NCBI GenBank assembly: GCA_914767715.1
Contig: OU612071.1
Coordinates: 17,790,948 to 17,854,947 of the forward strand
Length of the DNA: 64,000 nt
Direction: 5' to 3'
From: Membranipora membranacea
Taxonomy: Eukaryota > Bryozoa > Gymnolaemata > Cheilostomatida > Membraniporidae
The first letter of the stretch is position 1. The number at the start of each line of letters is the position of its first letter. Of this stretch, positions 50,480 through 62,500 are shown piece by piece. Both the position numbers and the translations under genes were made by a program. Under the pieces are notes generated by a model that made no database searches, had not been told where the DNA came from, and saw nothing but the letters and a program-made list of their open reading frames with translations.

Positions 50480-52290
50480 TATATAATATATATAACAGGA
50501 CTTCAGATGAATACAAGATCGATTATTTCGGTTGCAATTAAAGAAGCTGATTCATCTTGCTTTTACCCATAAGTAAACGCTGTGTGGTTATTGTTTTATT
50601 GTTTCCCCCCCCCCCCCCAGAAGTGTATGCATTTTAATGACTTGATAAACAGGTTATTTTTGCCATGATAAAGAATGAAAGCATTAACTTAGCCTGACCC
50701 ATTGTTTTTTTGTAGTCTCAATCAAGCACACATGGTTAGACTTTATGTAGTATTGAATGGAATAAACAGTAAATTTATGATCACGCACATAAATGCAATA
50801 TATGAAGAAATTGGACCACATATCACAGTCGAGAAATTCCCCATTTTGCTCCACTAGGATTTTGCCAGTAAACAATAAATAGTGATGTGTGTATAACTTC
50901 CCAATATGAGATAACAGGGCCAAGAAAATTATGACATCAAACTGGTAGAGGCTTTTAATTTTTCATGACCAGCGTCTTAAATGACAAAAAATAGCTGTAA
51001 TATTTCTCAGGGTGGCAAATTGTCTAGTGCTTGAATTGACTTATCCAATAAAAAAAATACTAAGTCAACCAAGTCAGGATTTATATAATTAATTCCAATG
51101 GAAACCGAGCTGCAACTGCTACTGTCCTTGACAATTCAAAGCTGGCACATCAATCATGATACTAGTTTAAGCACTTAAACCTGTCAGTTAGCTGGTAGTA
51201 GGATTTCATTATCAACCACTTGTGGTTGATAATGAAATCCTACTACCACCTATCTTGACACCGATCAAGAGCTTAAATCATCGCAACACAAGCCTTTGAA
51301 GGCCTTAGACAATTTGATTTATAGCCAATATAATAATGATTAAGCCAGCCTGTTATTTAGTAGGCCTGCGGTTCTACTTGCGCTCAGATTTGACAATAAA
51401 ATGTCACGTGGCTAGCTTCAGCCGGCACTAGTTGCATGTAAATGACAACAAGACCCAGATTCAGCTGTGAATAAATTAATTGCATACTTGTAATGTTGTA
51501 TCACCATTACAGTAAATTGAACAGCGTACTAGCTGTCCTCTCCGACTGGATACATGGACAACAGCTTTGAGAGTCCATGGATATTGGGGTAGACGCATGG
51601 TGAGTAGTTGAGTTTATATGAACTTTGAACCAAAACTACAGAACATTAATAGTTCTTTGTCTAAGTTCTGTAGTAGGAGGGTGACTACCACAAAGACCTC
51701 ATGGGAATGTCAATTTCATCTCTTGCTATGGTGTATAATATAGGGAATATGTTTTGGTAGCCACCCAGGTATTGTGGCTGTCCAATTTTCTTCAATTTGA
51801 TGAGAGTGAGTTCATGGGGTAACAGGGTGTAACAAAGGTAACCTGCTACTCTTTGGTGAGACTGTTAGAAATATTTATTTCAACACTAAGTCGGGAAGCA
51901 GGTATTTACACCCATACTAAGTGATGGGCTGAGAAGTTTAATATTAGGGTTGAGTGCTTTATGACCCTTTATAATCTATAATTTATGATCTTGACCTGTT
52001 GAATGGCCCATATCACATAGGGAAATAAACTCAACACACAAAAATAGTATTGGTTTACCCGTTGCAATGCCATTCAGTGTTGTATAACCTTGAAGAAAGT
52101 TAACATCATATTGTGCTACTATACAATTTATTGCGTTGAGCTCATAGATTTAAAAACAGTATAGATAGGACATTGCGCTTCAATAACTTTGCATTATGTC
52201 CCCACCCGTATCGTCATTGTGCCACCCGCAGTGTAGCGTTATGCATAGCGTAACTGCTAGTGGGTTTATAGTCAGCACTTTTTGCCCACC
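50480..52290. other. Intergenic stretch with small repeats
   Basis: Contains a C14 run at about 50,606, a perfect 54-bp palindrome (51,194-51,247) and a spliced-leader-like or 5'-UTR-like segment ending cgcatg/gtgagt at 51,600 whose ATG frame closes after 12 codons. No gene is supported. Confidence 0.4.
51194..51247. repeat. Perfect 54-bp palindrome
   Basis: Twenty-six-base arms (ggtagtaggatttcattatc... and its exact complement) around a 2-base centre. It lacks mismatches or bulges and any adjoining element. Confidence 0.85.
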
Positions 52291-52297
52291 AACCATA

Positions 52298-52370
52298 TTG
52301 GCCTGGATGGCTGAGCTGTTAGCGCTGTTGTCTTTTGTTCAAGGAGTTGCAAGTTCAAACCATACTGCAA
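52298..52370 (+). repeat. tRNA-like pseudo-element
   Basis: A-box-like tggctgagctgttagcgc and B-box-like aagttcaaacc, about 35 bases apart. The acceptor stem does not close, so it is a SINE head or tRNA pseudogene. Confidence 0.45.
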
Positions 52371-52379
52371 TAGTTCTAG

Positions 52380-53500
52380 TTATTTGATACAGCAGGAATA
52401 CAAGTAGTGCAGTTGATGATAGGTGAATCAGTGACCTTCATGTCCAGTTTTATTAAAAGCTGATCTTCAAGCGCACCTGTTGGATAGATTTTTGTTTACA
52501 AACATACTTGTATCTTATATTTTAGTCACCTGATGAATCAATTTTCTGTAGAATTACATGCTAAACACTTGAATAATTTACCTGTCATAACAAGCAGTAG
52601 CATACATATATATGACAATGAATTCAAAAGTGCTGCCCCAGGATTTTCAGTTGAAAGGAGCTATTTCATTGTTGGGCTCTCGGTGTACACGCAGACATGT
52701 AACAAATGGTTTCGATGGATTTATTGGCATGAGAGCAACCCATCTCTCCTCCCCTGGAAAAGGATAGCAGTTTATGATGTATAACACCAAATTAATGATG
52801 AGTTGTCCTCTCATATGTCATGATAATACCTCATATTTGGTATATAATCCTCATCTGTTCCCAAGAGAACATAACAGGGAGTACCTTGGCCCAAAAGATA
52901 ATGCATCAGGCTTGGATAAGTTAAGACATCAAACTATTTCAAAGGAAAACTAACTTTGTTTATTTCAGTGCAACATGGTACAGGAAATATATATTTTAGC
53001 AAACTCTTCTGCTTTTAAGTGCGATGAACTTTTTCTTTGCCCTCTGAAAATTAAATAATGCTCTCTCAGGGCCTTTAATGTTTATTAACATGGAATTGTC
53101 CAGATAAGTTTCAGCCAGACAGTTTCTCAGTGCTACTCTCCCACAGGTTGTATATGTTGCGATATCGGCTATCATTATATGTGGTACAGCCTGTTCGTTC
53201 CATCTCTCGGGCCCATTTTAACAAGTCTGCTCACTATGCTAATGATCACCTCCCACTCTGATTGAAGCACTGTCCTCTCTATATTAAAAAACCCGAAGAG
53301 AAATATAAGTTTAGAACATTTTGTTCACCAAAAACACCTAACAAGCTAAATGTGGCGATTCTTACAATAAATTAGGACCTTGATGTTTGAGCAGCAACAC
53401 ACATCTTAGATATCAAGGGCATTATTGTTGGATTAACATTTGGCTTTAAGACCTTCATATCTCAAATGCAGCGAACGGAAACAAGGATCTGTTTAAAGTT
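52380..53500. other. Intergenic stretch
   Basis: An 83-codon frame at 52,533 and a block at 53,147-53,275 that is open in all three plus frames after an ag show no recognisable family or partner exon. Confidence 0.35.
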
Positions 53501-53512
53501 ATTTATACCAAC

Positions 53513-54043
53513 CTCTGGCTGCGCCTGTCTATAGCTATCACTATCCTCATACCCACTGGGCCACTACCACTGCAAATTGTGGCTGTCCCTTCAACGCCAA
53601 TGTTTTTTTCTGGGAATCTGTGGCACATATTACCAGCCACCTCATCTAGGTAGGGCAGATAATCATAAGATACATCTTGTCATATGACTACGGCAATGGC
53701 TATTCTCTAGTTAATTTGAAGAACCTGACCTGACTAGTTCTCTCCTTTGCTCTAGCACGATGATCTACCACACTCAATGAGTGTGTACAGACCAATAGTA
53801 GGACAGTTATTGTTCTTAACTTTATGAATCTCTAATAGCAGAACATGATACTTGTTGGTCTGTTGAGAACTTAATTCATAACATCAATCAATCAGCCAAG
53901 AACATATTTATATTTACAATTTAGGTTGTTATCAATAAGTTAGTATTGAGTAAGTAGAACTTCAGCAGTTACAACTTACCAGTGAAGTCTTCTTTCATCA
54001 TTAGGACCCTGTTTACACTTGACACAAAGTAGAGGCAGCTCTA
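53513..54043 (-). CDS. Two exons of a probable F5/8-type/fucolectin-like domain
   Basis: Minus-strand exons 53980-54043 (SCLYFVSSVNRVLMMKEDFT) and 53513-53645 (DEVAGNMCHRFP ... GTATICSGSGPVGMRIVIAIDRRSQ) join in phase (act-g / at) with gtaagt and gttggt donors. The order V-x-x-NR, then GN-x-C, then an ATI-x-C-x-G-x-x-G-x-x-I/V segment ending near R-x-x-Q resembles the latter half of tachylectin-4/fucolectin (FTP) domains, usually sugar-binding and secreted. The closing LCEVEV-type exon, the N-terminal half and any signal peptide were not found. Could be a decayed or very divergent copy. Confidence 0.45.
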
Positions 54044-54182
54044 GTTTTGTATGTAGAAAGTAGTTACTGGAGGAAAGTACATGTAGTAGTGCAACAATTA
54101 ATAGGATATGTCCATCACTCAACTTTACCTTTAATGATGTTAACCTTATCAGAAAGTGTCCAATGAGAGAAGGCCATACTGA

Positions 54183-54249
54183 GTAAAACGACTTCTGAGC
54201 CAATCACAATGTTGTAAGAACATGATTGGCTGGAAGGTCGTTTTACTAA
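54183..54249. repeat. Imperfect hairpin, 67 bp
   Basis: gtaaaacgac and gccaatca on the left are mirrored by tgattggct and gtcgttttac on the right around a 16-base loop. Probably a small MITE remnant. Confidence 0.6.
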
Positions 54250-54259
54250 CAGTCATGTG

Positions 54260-55920
54260 ACACCCAGCCTTATGGTCTAGATTGTTAAAATTTCCAGATC
54301 TGAGGCTAAAGTAGCTATCATATTATTGGATAGACAGGAGCACACAATGACCTATCTATACTGTTTTTAAATCTATGGTTGAGCTACACTAATCGGTCAA
54401 CTGATGCTGTATTGTGCTGCTGCCTTGTGCTGCTGCCTGCCCTCCTTGCCTCCCCTATGTCTCCTGTCGTTTGCATGATCAGTGGTCTTCATGATGTTGG
54501 GCAGTGTCAGCTACTTGGTTGTAACCTTGTTGTTCCATCATTAGTGTCTTTTGCCGCTACCAGTATTCTGTCAGGTCAGGCTGTTTAGTAAGAAACAGAA
54601 GATTGGGCTGCCCCTAAAGAGGGACGAAAGGTGTCCTAAATCCTCATACTGAGAATGGGATACATTCTAGAAAACTAGAATGCATCCTAATCGTGGGTGT
54701 GCAGCGAGCTGCCAAAACTGAACTGGCACTAATCGGCCATTGGCAGTGACACTTTAATCTTAGCCATTAGGGCAAGATTAGAAAACCTTTGTCACTCTCT
54801 TACCCTAACAAACGGAAACTTCCAGTGACAAACGTAACAGTAACAGTAACAGACCATGTTGGATGTAGTTGTTTTCCTGTCGGTTGAGTTGCTATAACCT
54901 TATTAGGTCTGTTTTCATCCCCCAAAGCTGTATATCCATCACCAAATGCATTTATTGTAACTTGAGCAGAAGAATCTCTTATAGGTAGAGAAGCGATAGT
55001 CTGCTCGAGATCACATTCAAAGCAAGTAGAGACAACCCTCTAACTTTCATTTATAAATCAGGGAATGTTCTTTCACATATATTGGCCAAGGCATATATGC
55101 ATAGACCGTTAAGAGTTGATTCAACCCGAGACTTGCTGATTTATCGTCAGCTGTCAACTCTATCATAAAAACCTACTGATTTGACTTCTAGGCAAGGAGA
55201 ATTCGAGTATTGTTGATGTATTTTCTTCTGAGATAAAATACTGATCTCATTTCCTTTGACACTGTGATCCCAGTGAGTGTTGATCGCCAATTCCTTGTCA
55301 AATTGTGTAGGCTCTGAAGTTGTTTACACAGTGGATAACATATGAATAGTAGTAGCCCTATATCAGCCTTAGTTATTATTGACTAGTAGTTGTAACTAAA
55401 ATCACAGTGGTAACTCTGGCCGTTTAAATAAAATGATTAAAACCATTGGAGGGAAAATGTTTGAATCGTGAATCTGTTTTTCAATCAGGATTTAAAGATA
55501 AATTAATATTTATTTTGGTACCATATTGCTTTCCTTACTGATCTCGCCTCGAATTTCCCTTTTTGCAGCCTTTAGAAAAAGGCCAATAAAGACCAATTTC
55601 TCTGGAATGGATAATTTGAGCAAAAACAAAACATTTTATTCCATGAAAAAAAGTTAACGCCAACAAAATGATCTGCAGTAATGGCTGAATTCTTCCGAAA
55701 CCATTGTGCACTGTTTTCTTTTACATCATGGCGAGGAATCATAATTTGCGGCTGCAGTTAGGTATCCGCCATCTGGGTTTAAATAGAACTGTATAGGCTT
55801 GTTAAATACAGATAATACAAAATACGAAAAAAACACAGGCTAGAAATTGTACTGTGTTAGCACTTACCACTTGGTAAAACCCTGTCATCTATTGCCATTT
55901 GATATTGTCGTTATTACCTT
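54260..55920. other. Intergenic stretch
   Basis: A short hairpin (ggatacattctag/ctagaatgcatcc, about 54,658-54,690) and a CTGCTGCC-rich patch near 54,415 are the only structures seen. No phase-consistent exon was found. Confidence 0.35.
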
Positions 55921-55932
55921 CAGGCGGGAAAG

Positions 55933-56046
55933 ATGGCAGGAGGACAGTCAAAGTCATACCAGGCATCTATTTTTGACCCTGTGTATGATGAATTGGTATA
56001 TAATGGACATCCTCGAGAGCTCCCTTTTTAGAACAGTTTTGCAAGG
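55933..56046 (+). other. Candidate first exon with an in-frame TAG
   Basis: From an ATG at 55,933 the frame reads MAGGQSKSYQASIFDPVYDELVYNG..., then TAG 32 codons later; a strong donor (caag/gtgagt) lies 14 bases past that stop. If the true donor is instead gtatat after DEL, the stop is avoided but the partner exon is unknown. It could belong to the plus-strand gene at 59.6-63.9 kb. Confidence 0.3.
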
Positions 56047-56049
56047 TGA

Positions 56050-57950
56050 GTTGGTTCCATTTAATTTCATTACTAGCACGCTTTGGAAAGTCACCAGGTT
56101 GTTAAGACTTAAGATGTGCTTTGATTCATTTCCCATTGAAGACAGACAAATATATCTGATCCATGATCTTTGAGATTATTTAAGATTGGTACCTGTGTAC
56201 TAAGCAGAGATTACAGAGACTTTTTTATTGAGGCGATGGTACAAGGGAGTTTATACTTTCACATTAAAGTTTTATGCCTGTTGTGAAGATACTACGTTTT
56301 GATTATCACATGATAATTTTGGGTCTGTTAATAATCCTCACCGAAAACCAATCCACAAACCAAACCACAGCTCAGACACATACACATACACCACAGCAAA
56401 TATACAAGGTATATAAATTTAAATTGTCCTCGGATGACAGCCACACGCAAGTCAGGGAGTTTTATGAGGTTGACTCTTCTCCCTCAAAAGCAACGATAAG
56501 AAGATGATCGCAAACGCTTGGTAGTAGATAAGAAGGATAGTTCCAGCGTGCACTTGGCTGTACGGCTCCATAGTAGTTTACAACTGTTATGTAGTTGCTG
56601 AGTTACCTGTAGCTATTAATAGGTATAAGGAAGTCATGTGTTCCCGAGCAAAACAGAATAATAGTTGCTCATTTTAATGGATACTTTTTCGTATAATTAG
56701 TTTCAAACTCATAGTAGGCCCTATGTTTCAGCTGTACTTACTAACCTAATATTAAAGACAGCCACATTCACTACTAATCAATATGATGGGTCATACTAGC
56801 TTTAACTTTCTCAAGCCGTTGTTTGTCTGCTGCGACAAACACCGGGGGGGGGGGGGGGGCCTGGCTTGTATTGAAAGGGCGACAATGAGAAATATTTACT
56901 TGCTCAACCCGGATACAATGCTACCAGACATAATACAAGTTGCCCTGAACCTAGTACCCAACAGTATTCAACTCATTAGACAATTTGATGAAGCCAGTCT
57001 TATGGGACTGTGATGTTTTTAATTTCAGGAGTTTTACTCTATACTAACTCTACTTGTTTTCTGAGATGATGATGTAAGGGGTCAGTTGCAGACTACCCTA
57101 AATCTCAGCCACAATGGTTCATTGACAGCGGCCATATGAATGTGTCATCACAACCCCTGATAAGTTTAGTCACATTTATAGCATTTATAGCCTAACCCTG
57201 AAGACGAATTTCAATTTTCAATATTAATTTTCCCTTTTCTTTTGGTAACAGCCAAGATATCAATTTAAAAAATCTTGACCGACAGGGTTTTGAGCTAACT
57301 TGGTTTGCTTGAATTACACAATGAGATTCACTGTACAGTTAGAGACAATTGGCTTTAAGTGATGATATAATCCAGACAGAATCCAGCCAGGCAAAAAATT
57401 CTGGTCTAGAAACATAGCACAACCTTTTGGACTGGGGCTTGTAGACCTAGTTCAACCTCTTCTGGGTAGTGTCATGTTTCTGCGACGGTATATAGTGTCT
57501 CTGTAATCTGGCTGTGAATCATGGCAGGTCCATGTTAGAGTTGTTCTGTTCATTAGCCCTGAGGTTTTGTGGATCTTTAGGGCCTCACAGCTGCTGAGAT
57601 CTTTGTGATTTGTTTGCAAGAAATCTTTTTTGCTTGATTGATGAGATAAGACTAATTATAGCTCGCACATAAAGCCCCTGACCCATATGAAACTTGTGAT
57701 TATTCTAAAACAATTTAATTTAATTCAATGATTACCGCGCACTTGAAAGCATACTTGATGCAAAAACAATGCTTACTGGGTGGGGGGGGAGAGGTCACCT
57801 TCCTTACTCAGTTGATTTTGAGTCTGACATTTATCTCGATAGCCTGTGTTGCTCGGTAGTGACAAAAAATATTTCACAGTTATTATTAGGAACGGGAAAT
57901 GAAATTCATAGGAGAGGTATACACCTGAGGGTGCTGGGGGCTGGAACAAT
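56050..57950. other. Region with short frames and a G18 run
   Basis: A 77-codon frame at 56,274 starts with a hydrophobic segment, but no start or splice context supports it. A frame near 56,900 (NIYLLNPDTMLPDIIQVALNL) looks protein-like but begins in an 18-base G run (about 56,845-56,862) that makes the sequence unreliable. Confidence 0.3.
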
Positions 57951-57954
57951 CAAC

Positions 57955-58060
57955 AATGAAAGCTCCCCCAGTGGGGCTCGAACTCACAACTCTTGCGGCA
58001 CTAATCGCCAGGCAGTGAAAAGCAAGCGCGCTAACCGATTGCGCCATCTCACCATCCCAA
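57955..58060 (-). repeat. tRNA-derived SINE head, minus strand
   Basis: The minus strand reads gatggcgcaatcggttagcgcg (A box) and gtgagttcgagccccac (B box), about 55 bases apart, longer than a normal tRNA. It is followed by a ctgggggagctttcattgttg body. Confidence 0.65.
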
Positions 58061-58064
58061 TCCC

Positions 58065-59580
58065 CGGGAAATGGAATTCATAGAAAAATTCAGACCTGTG
58101 GATTGAGTCACTAAGTCCTCTAAAAAGTTTATTTGCAGTGCAATCAGTCCTTTACATGCTATGACGTTCCATTCAAATGACAGATCACAACATGACCAAC
58201 TCATTTTCTTAATGATCTTCTTTCTATTTTACGAAAGTGAATGATATCTATACCCTAATAGTCAATCATAAAAGTACTTGATGATTATGCATAATCATTG
58301 AGGTTCTTCTGTGATGAACTAGCAGTCAATAAAGTGTATTAAAAAAAGCCAGTAGTGCCATCCCTCAGGTTACAATGATCCCACTATAATTCAATCAAAC
58401 AATTTTTACACCTTGAGCCGATAGCGTTTTACCTTATATGATAGCTCAAGGCCTAGTACTTGAAAGATCATGCGAGTAAATACAACTAATACAAGAGAGC
58501 TCTGGAATTCGGCAAAAAATAGATCATATTTCATGGGTACAGGCAAGACAGGTTCAGTAAGGAGTCATATCAGAGACTACAGATATATCTATAGTCTCTG
58601 GTCATATCAATGTGAGAGTCCGTGGCGCCCCAATGAGCCTACATTTTCTGGCAGTCACATCTGATATTGGAGTGATGATTTATGATGTTATGATTTATAG
58701 GAATCCTCAATTTGGTCACCACACTGCATGATTTCCGCCACCATTTACTTGTTTGGCTTCAGTTTGATGATGCAACACTTGATACCCAGAATGTTAGCTG
58801 TTATTTTGACTGATTATTTTGATAAATGATTTTCATTTATTCATTGACCTTCGAGATTCGTCATGATTTCTACCGGAACATGATGGTGTAAAGTACAGGG
58901 AAAATGACTGACAAAAAAGTTGAAACATGTATAGAGACAAGCACAAAACTCTTAAGATTTACTGCCATAGCAGTGCTTGTCTATGATATGGACACTTGTG
59001 TCTTGTGACTGCTGTTGAGTTTTGCAAGGTTTTATCCTGTCCAAAACCATAAGCTTCCAGTACCTAAATGCTACGCTGCTGCTAGGGCAAATGTATGAAC
59101 TTTTAGTCCAAGGGCGTATATGAAAAAACATCTTGTGAATTTTTATTGTTGCCAGATTATTAACGCATTGTTATCCGTATCATACTCTCAATTATTGGCG
59201 TCACTTTTCAAAGATTAACAAAGTGGTTGCGATGCTGGTCGCTGATCGTGTAAAACAAAACTCTTTTATCGACTGGCACAAATACACCTTGCCAAATACC
59301 CTAATAGTTCTTATTAGTAAATCCAGAACTTTTACCGCAGAAAGTTAATACTAACTATTCAGTTCAGATCAGAAAGTCTCAAAATGTTTGATCGATTTAT
59401 ATCAAAGTGCCAAAGACCATTGATGATAATGTATTTTCTCTGGTCCCGGATACGCATGCTATTATCCCACAACCAATCAACGCTAAGGTCATGGGTCATA
59501 AATTCTCATACATCGTATCAACTTTCATTGATCAATCGGCATTCATAAGTAATCAATCAAACAAGCAGCTTTTCTTCATT
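58065..59580. other. Non-coding stretch upstream of the unknown gene's exon
   Basis: A small hairpin at about 58,571-58,600 (cagagactac...gtctctg). No exon that joins in phase to 59,585 was identified. Confidence 0.35.
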
Positions 59581-59584
59581 GCAG

Positions 59585-62500
59585 GTCGCACTCTTGGTAC
59601 CAGAATACCACAGGACTGGATCTACCAATGGTCAATACTGCTGCCTCATATTCTGCTCGGCACACAGCACTCCGCAAATCCAGCTGATCAAAACATTCTT
59701 CATCAAAACTAGATACCAGGGTAAGTTAGTGTGCTATCTTAGGGAGAATAGGGGGAATCCTAACCAAGGTAATGGTAAGTGACTAGATCAAAGGATATCA
59801 TACTAGATAAAAAATTTTATTCTATAAACCTCTGAAATCTGTATCATTTCACTCCCCTAATACAAGCAATGGTCATACAGGTAACTATCATCACCATTAG
59901 AATCATGCACACACTGTTTTCATTACTAGCGTTTCATGGCTTTCCCTTCAGTGCGACAAAAAGTCTGATATAATCATTACCTTGCCTACCTTCCTTCCTC
60001 AATTGTTTGAAATTATCAATTTAAGAAATTTATATAAACTGCCTTTTGAAAGAAATTTGGTGACACCGCCCTGTACATACCAAAACAAACTCTCTCAACT
60101 GTCTCAATCACTGCCAGGTTGAAATTGTGATACACTGTAATGATGATGAATTGCATACAGCATCGTGCAAGATTAATTGAGGAAGGATGAAAACCTCAAG
60201 AGTCAGTATTTGTCCTATTTGTTAATAAATGGAATTTTGGTGCCATGGAACCATGGCCCATAAATATTTGAAGATATTAAGTTTCTTTTACCACAAGGAC
60301 AAACTCCTTTACAGATAACAACTTTACAGATAATCAATATTATGACTCAATTAAAGAAACGCAAAAAAAAGATAAAATGTTTGGCAGCCGGCTGAAGAAT
60401 GTCGTAAGCATGACTTAATCGAAAACTGTCATTTTTACTAAAATAAATTGCATTGCGATTGAACTTTCAAAGCTGCCGAGAAAGTTTTCATAATCCTCAT
60501 ATTAAGTCAACAAATAGGTTTCTATATGAAAAACAAAATAGGCTGCCAAGTTATAGATGAGCTAATTAACACTGTTATTCTTCAATTTGTGTGCCTGTCA
60601 TATCATTGAAACTAAATCTGCTAAAGAATTTGAGAATTTGCACTATCTGCACAAACATTCCCCATAACTTCTGAAGCAAGGGTTTGCAGGTCAAAAATTG
60701 ATCGAAAAGAGTCATAATTTGATGATGTGATCTGCCACTGAAATCTTAATCGTAACCGCCTTATGAAATAAAATTTACTATCAGTAACGGGTTCTCACCA
60801 GATGTACAATAATTGTACATCTGGTGAGAACCCGATGTAAAATAATTGTACATCTGGTGAGAACCCGTTACTGATAGTAAATTTTATTTCATAAGGCGGT
60901 TACGATTAAGATTTCAGTGGCAGATCACATCATCAAATTATGACTCTTTTCGATCAATTTTTGACCTGCAAACCCTTGCTTCAGAAGTTATGGGGAATGT
61001 TTGTGCAGATAGTGCAAATTCTCAAATTCTTTAGCAGATTTAGTTTCAATGATATGACAGGCACACAAATTGAAGAATAACAGTGTTAATTAGCTCATCT
61101 ATAACTTGGCAGCCTATTTTGTTTTTCATATAGATACCTATTTGTTGACTTAATATGAGGATTATGAAAACTTTCTCGGCAGCTTTGAAAGTTCAATCAC
61201 AATGCAGTTTATTTTAGTAAAAATGACAGTTTTCAATTAAGTCATGCTTACGACATTCTTCAGCCGGCTGCCAAACATTTTATCTTTTTTTTGCGTTTCT
61301 TTAATTGAGTCATAATATTGATTGATTAATACTGATTCAGATGGTCGTAGCAAACTGCAAGTTTGAAGTATGCTGTGTCAAAATAAATAGAATGCAGCTA
61401 CTTCGTTTGTGCAACGACATAAACAGGCATGGCATGTACACCTTTTCAGGATAATTATTGTACCACATGATTCAGCATCTAATCTTACTTAATCTTTTAC
61501 AGGGAACTCTCTTGAACAACTTGTTGCCATGTCTGACTTTATCTCAACATGTATCGCCCAGCAAGTGTCATCTGTTGGTGAGTACTTCAACAAATAAACA
61601 TTAGGTAATTTCCCAAATCTGGATTGTGATTAGGGAGTGGCATAGTCCCTGTTTCGATTGAGACAGAATGTGGATCTAGCTCCAAGTTTTCAGCAAATTT
61701 AGTCATGTGTGGGCATTTTACCGTGAGGCAGCACCCAAAGAATCAAACTTGATTTCAATTTAATTCAGGGGATGCCGAGATGTTGGAGAGTGAGGATCTG
61801 TTTACAAGGATACTGGGGCGATGTGGTGAGAGGTGTGGGGTGTGTGACGGCCATGAGGAACTTTTCACTGATAATTTCGCAGCTACAAAGAAGCTGAGGT
61901 GGCATGCTAGGTAATGTTAGGATCTCGAAGAGACTTGTCTAATTTGAATTAGATTTTAATCTAGTTCTTGCTCATATAATTGTTAAATTGTTTGATGAAA
62001 TTGCTGATGCATTTTGTTGTCGAATCAAAACATCACAAAAAGTTATGCTGTCCTGAATAGGCAGCATGGTCTTAAATACAAGACAGCATTTTGATATAGC
62101 CTATAGAATTTAAAAAAAAAATTCATTCTTCTTGAGTAATGACTCATGACATAGCCCATTTAACACCGCCAAACGGCTCACAACACTCAAGTGTTGGATT
62201 GAAATAGGTTCATAAAATATCTTAGCATAGAGCATGGGCTGCACAAACAAACTCTCTAGTATGAGTTCATCATAAAACTGGCTATTTCTGTCATGAAGAC
62301 ATTGTTTATGGATCTAAGTTTTCAAGTCGTTTGCACCCTTTGCCATAACCAAGTGTGAGCAGACTTCAAAATGTTTCCCTATATCAACTTCATTTTAAGC
62401 CCACATAATAGTTAAGTGCTAAGTGCCAGACTAGAGTCATCTTGAATACCCCTAAATCATATTTTTACTTTATTCAACATTATTTTATTGAGAAAAACTC

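Noticed and set aside
53147-53275. Plus-strand exon of a sodium/solute symporter (YMWYSL-like)
   Set aside because: All three frames are open, no partner exon was found and the resemblance is a few hydrophobic residues.
56274-56507. Small secreted protein frame of 77 codons
   Set aside because: The hydrophobic start and His/Thr-rich run are not supported by splice sites or a second copy, and the acacac-rich tract inflates it.
60332-61323. CRISPR-like or satellite array
   Set aside because: It is a single inverted repeat, not direct repeats with spacers, and the genome is eukaryotic.
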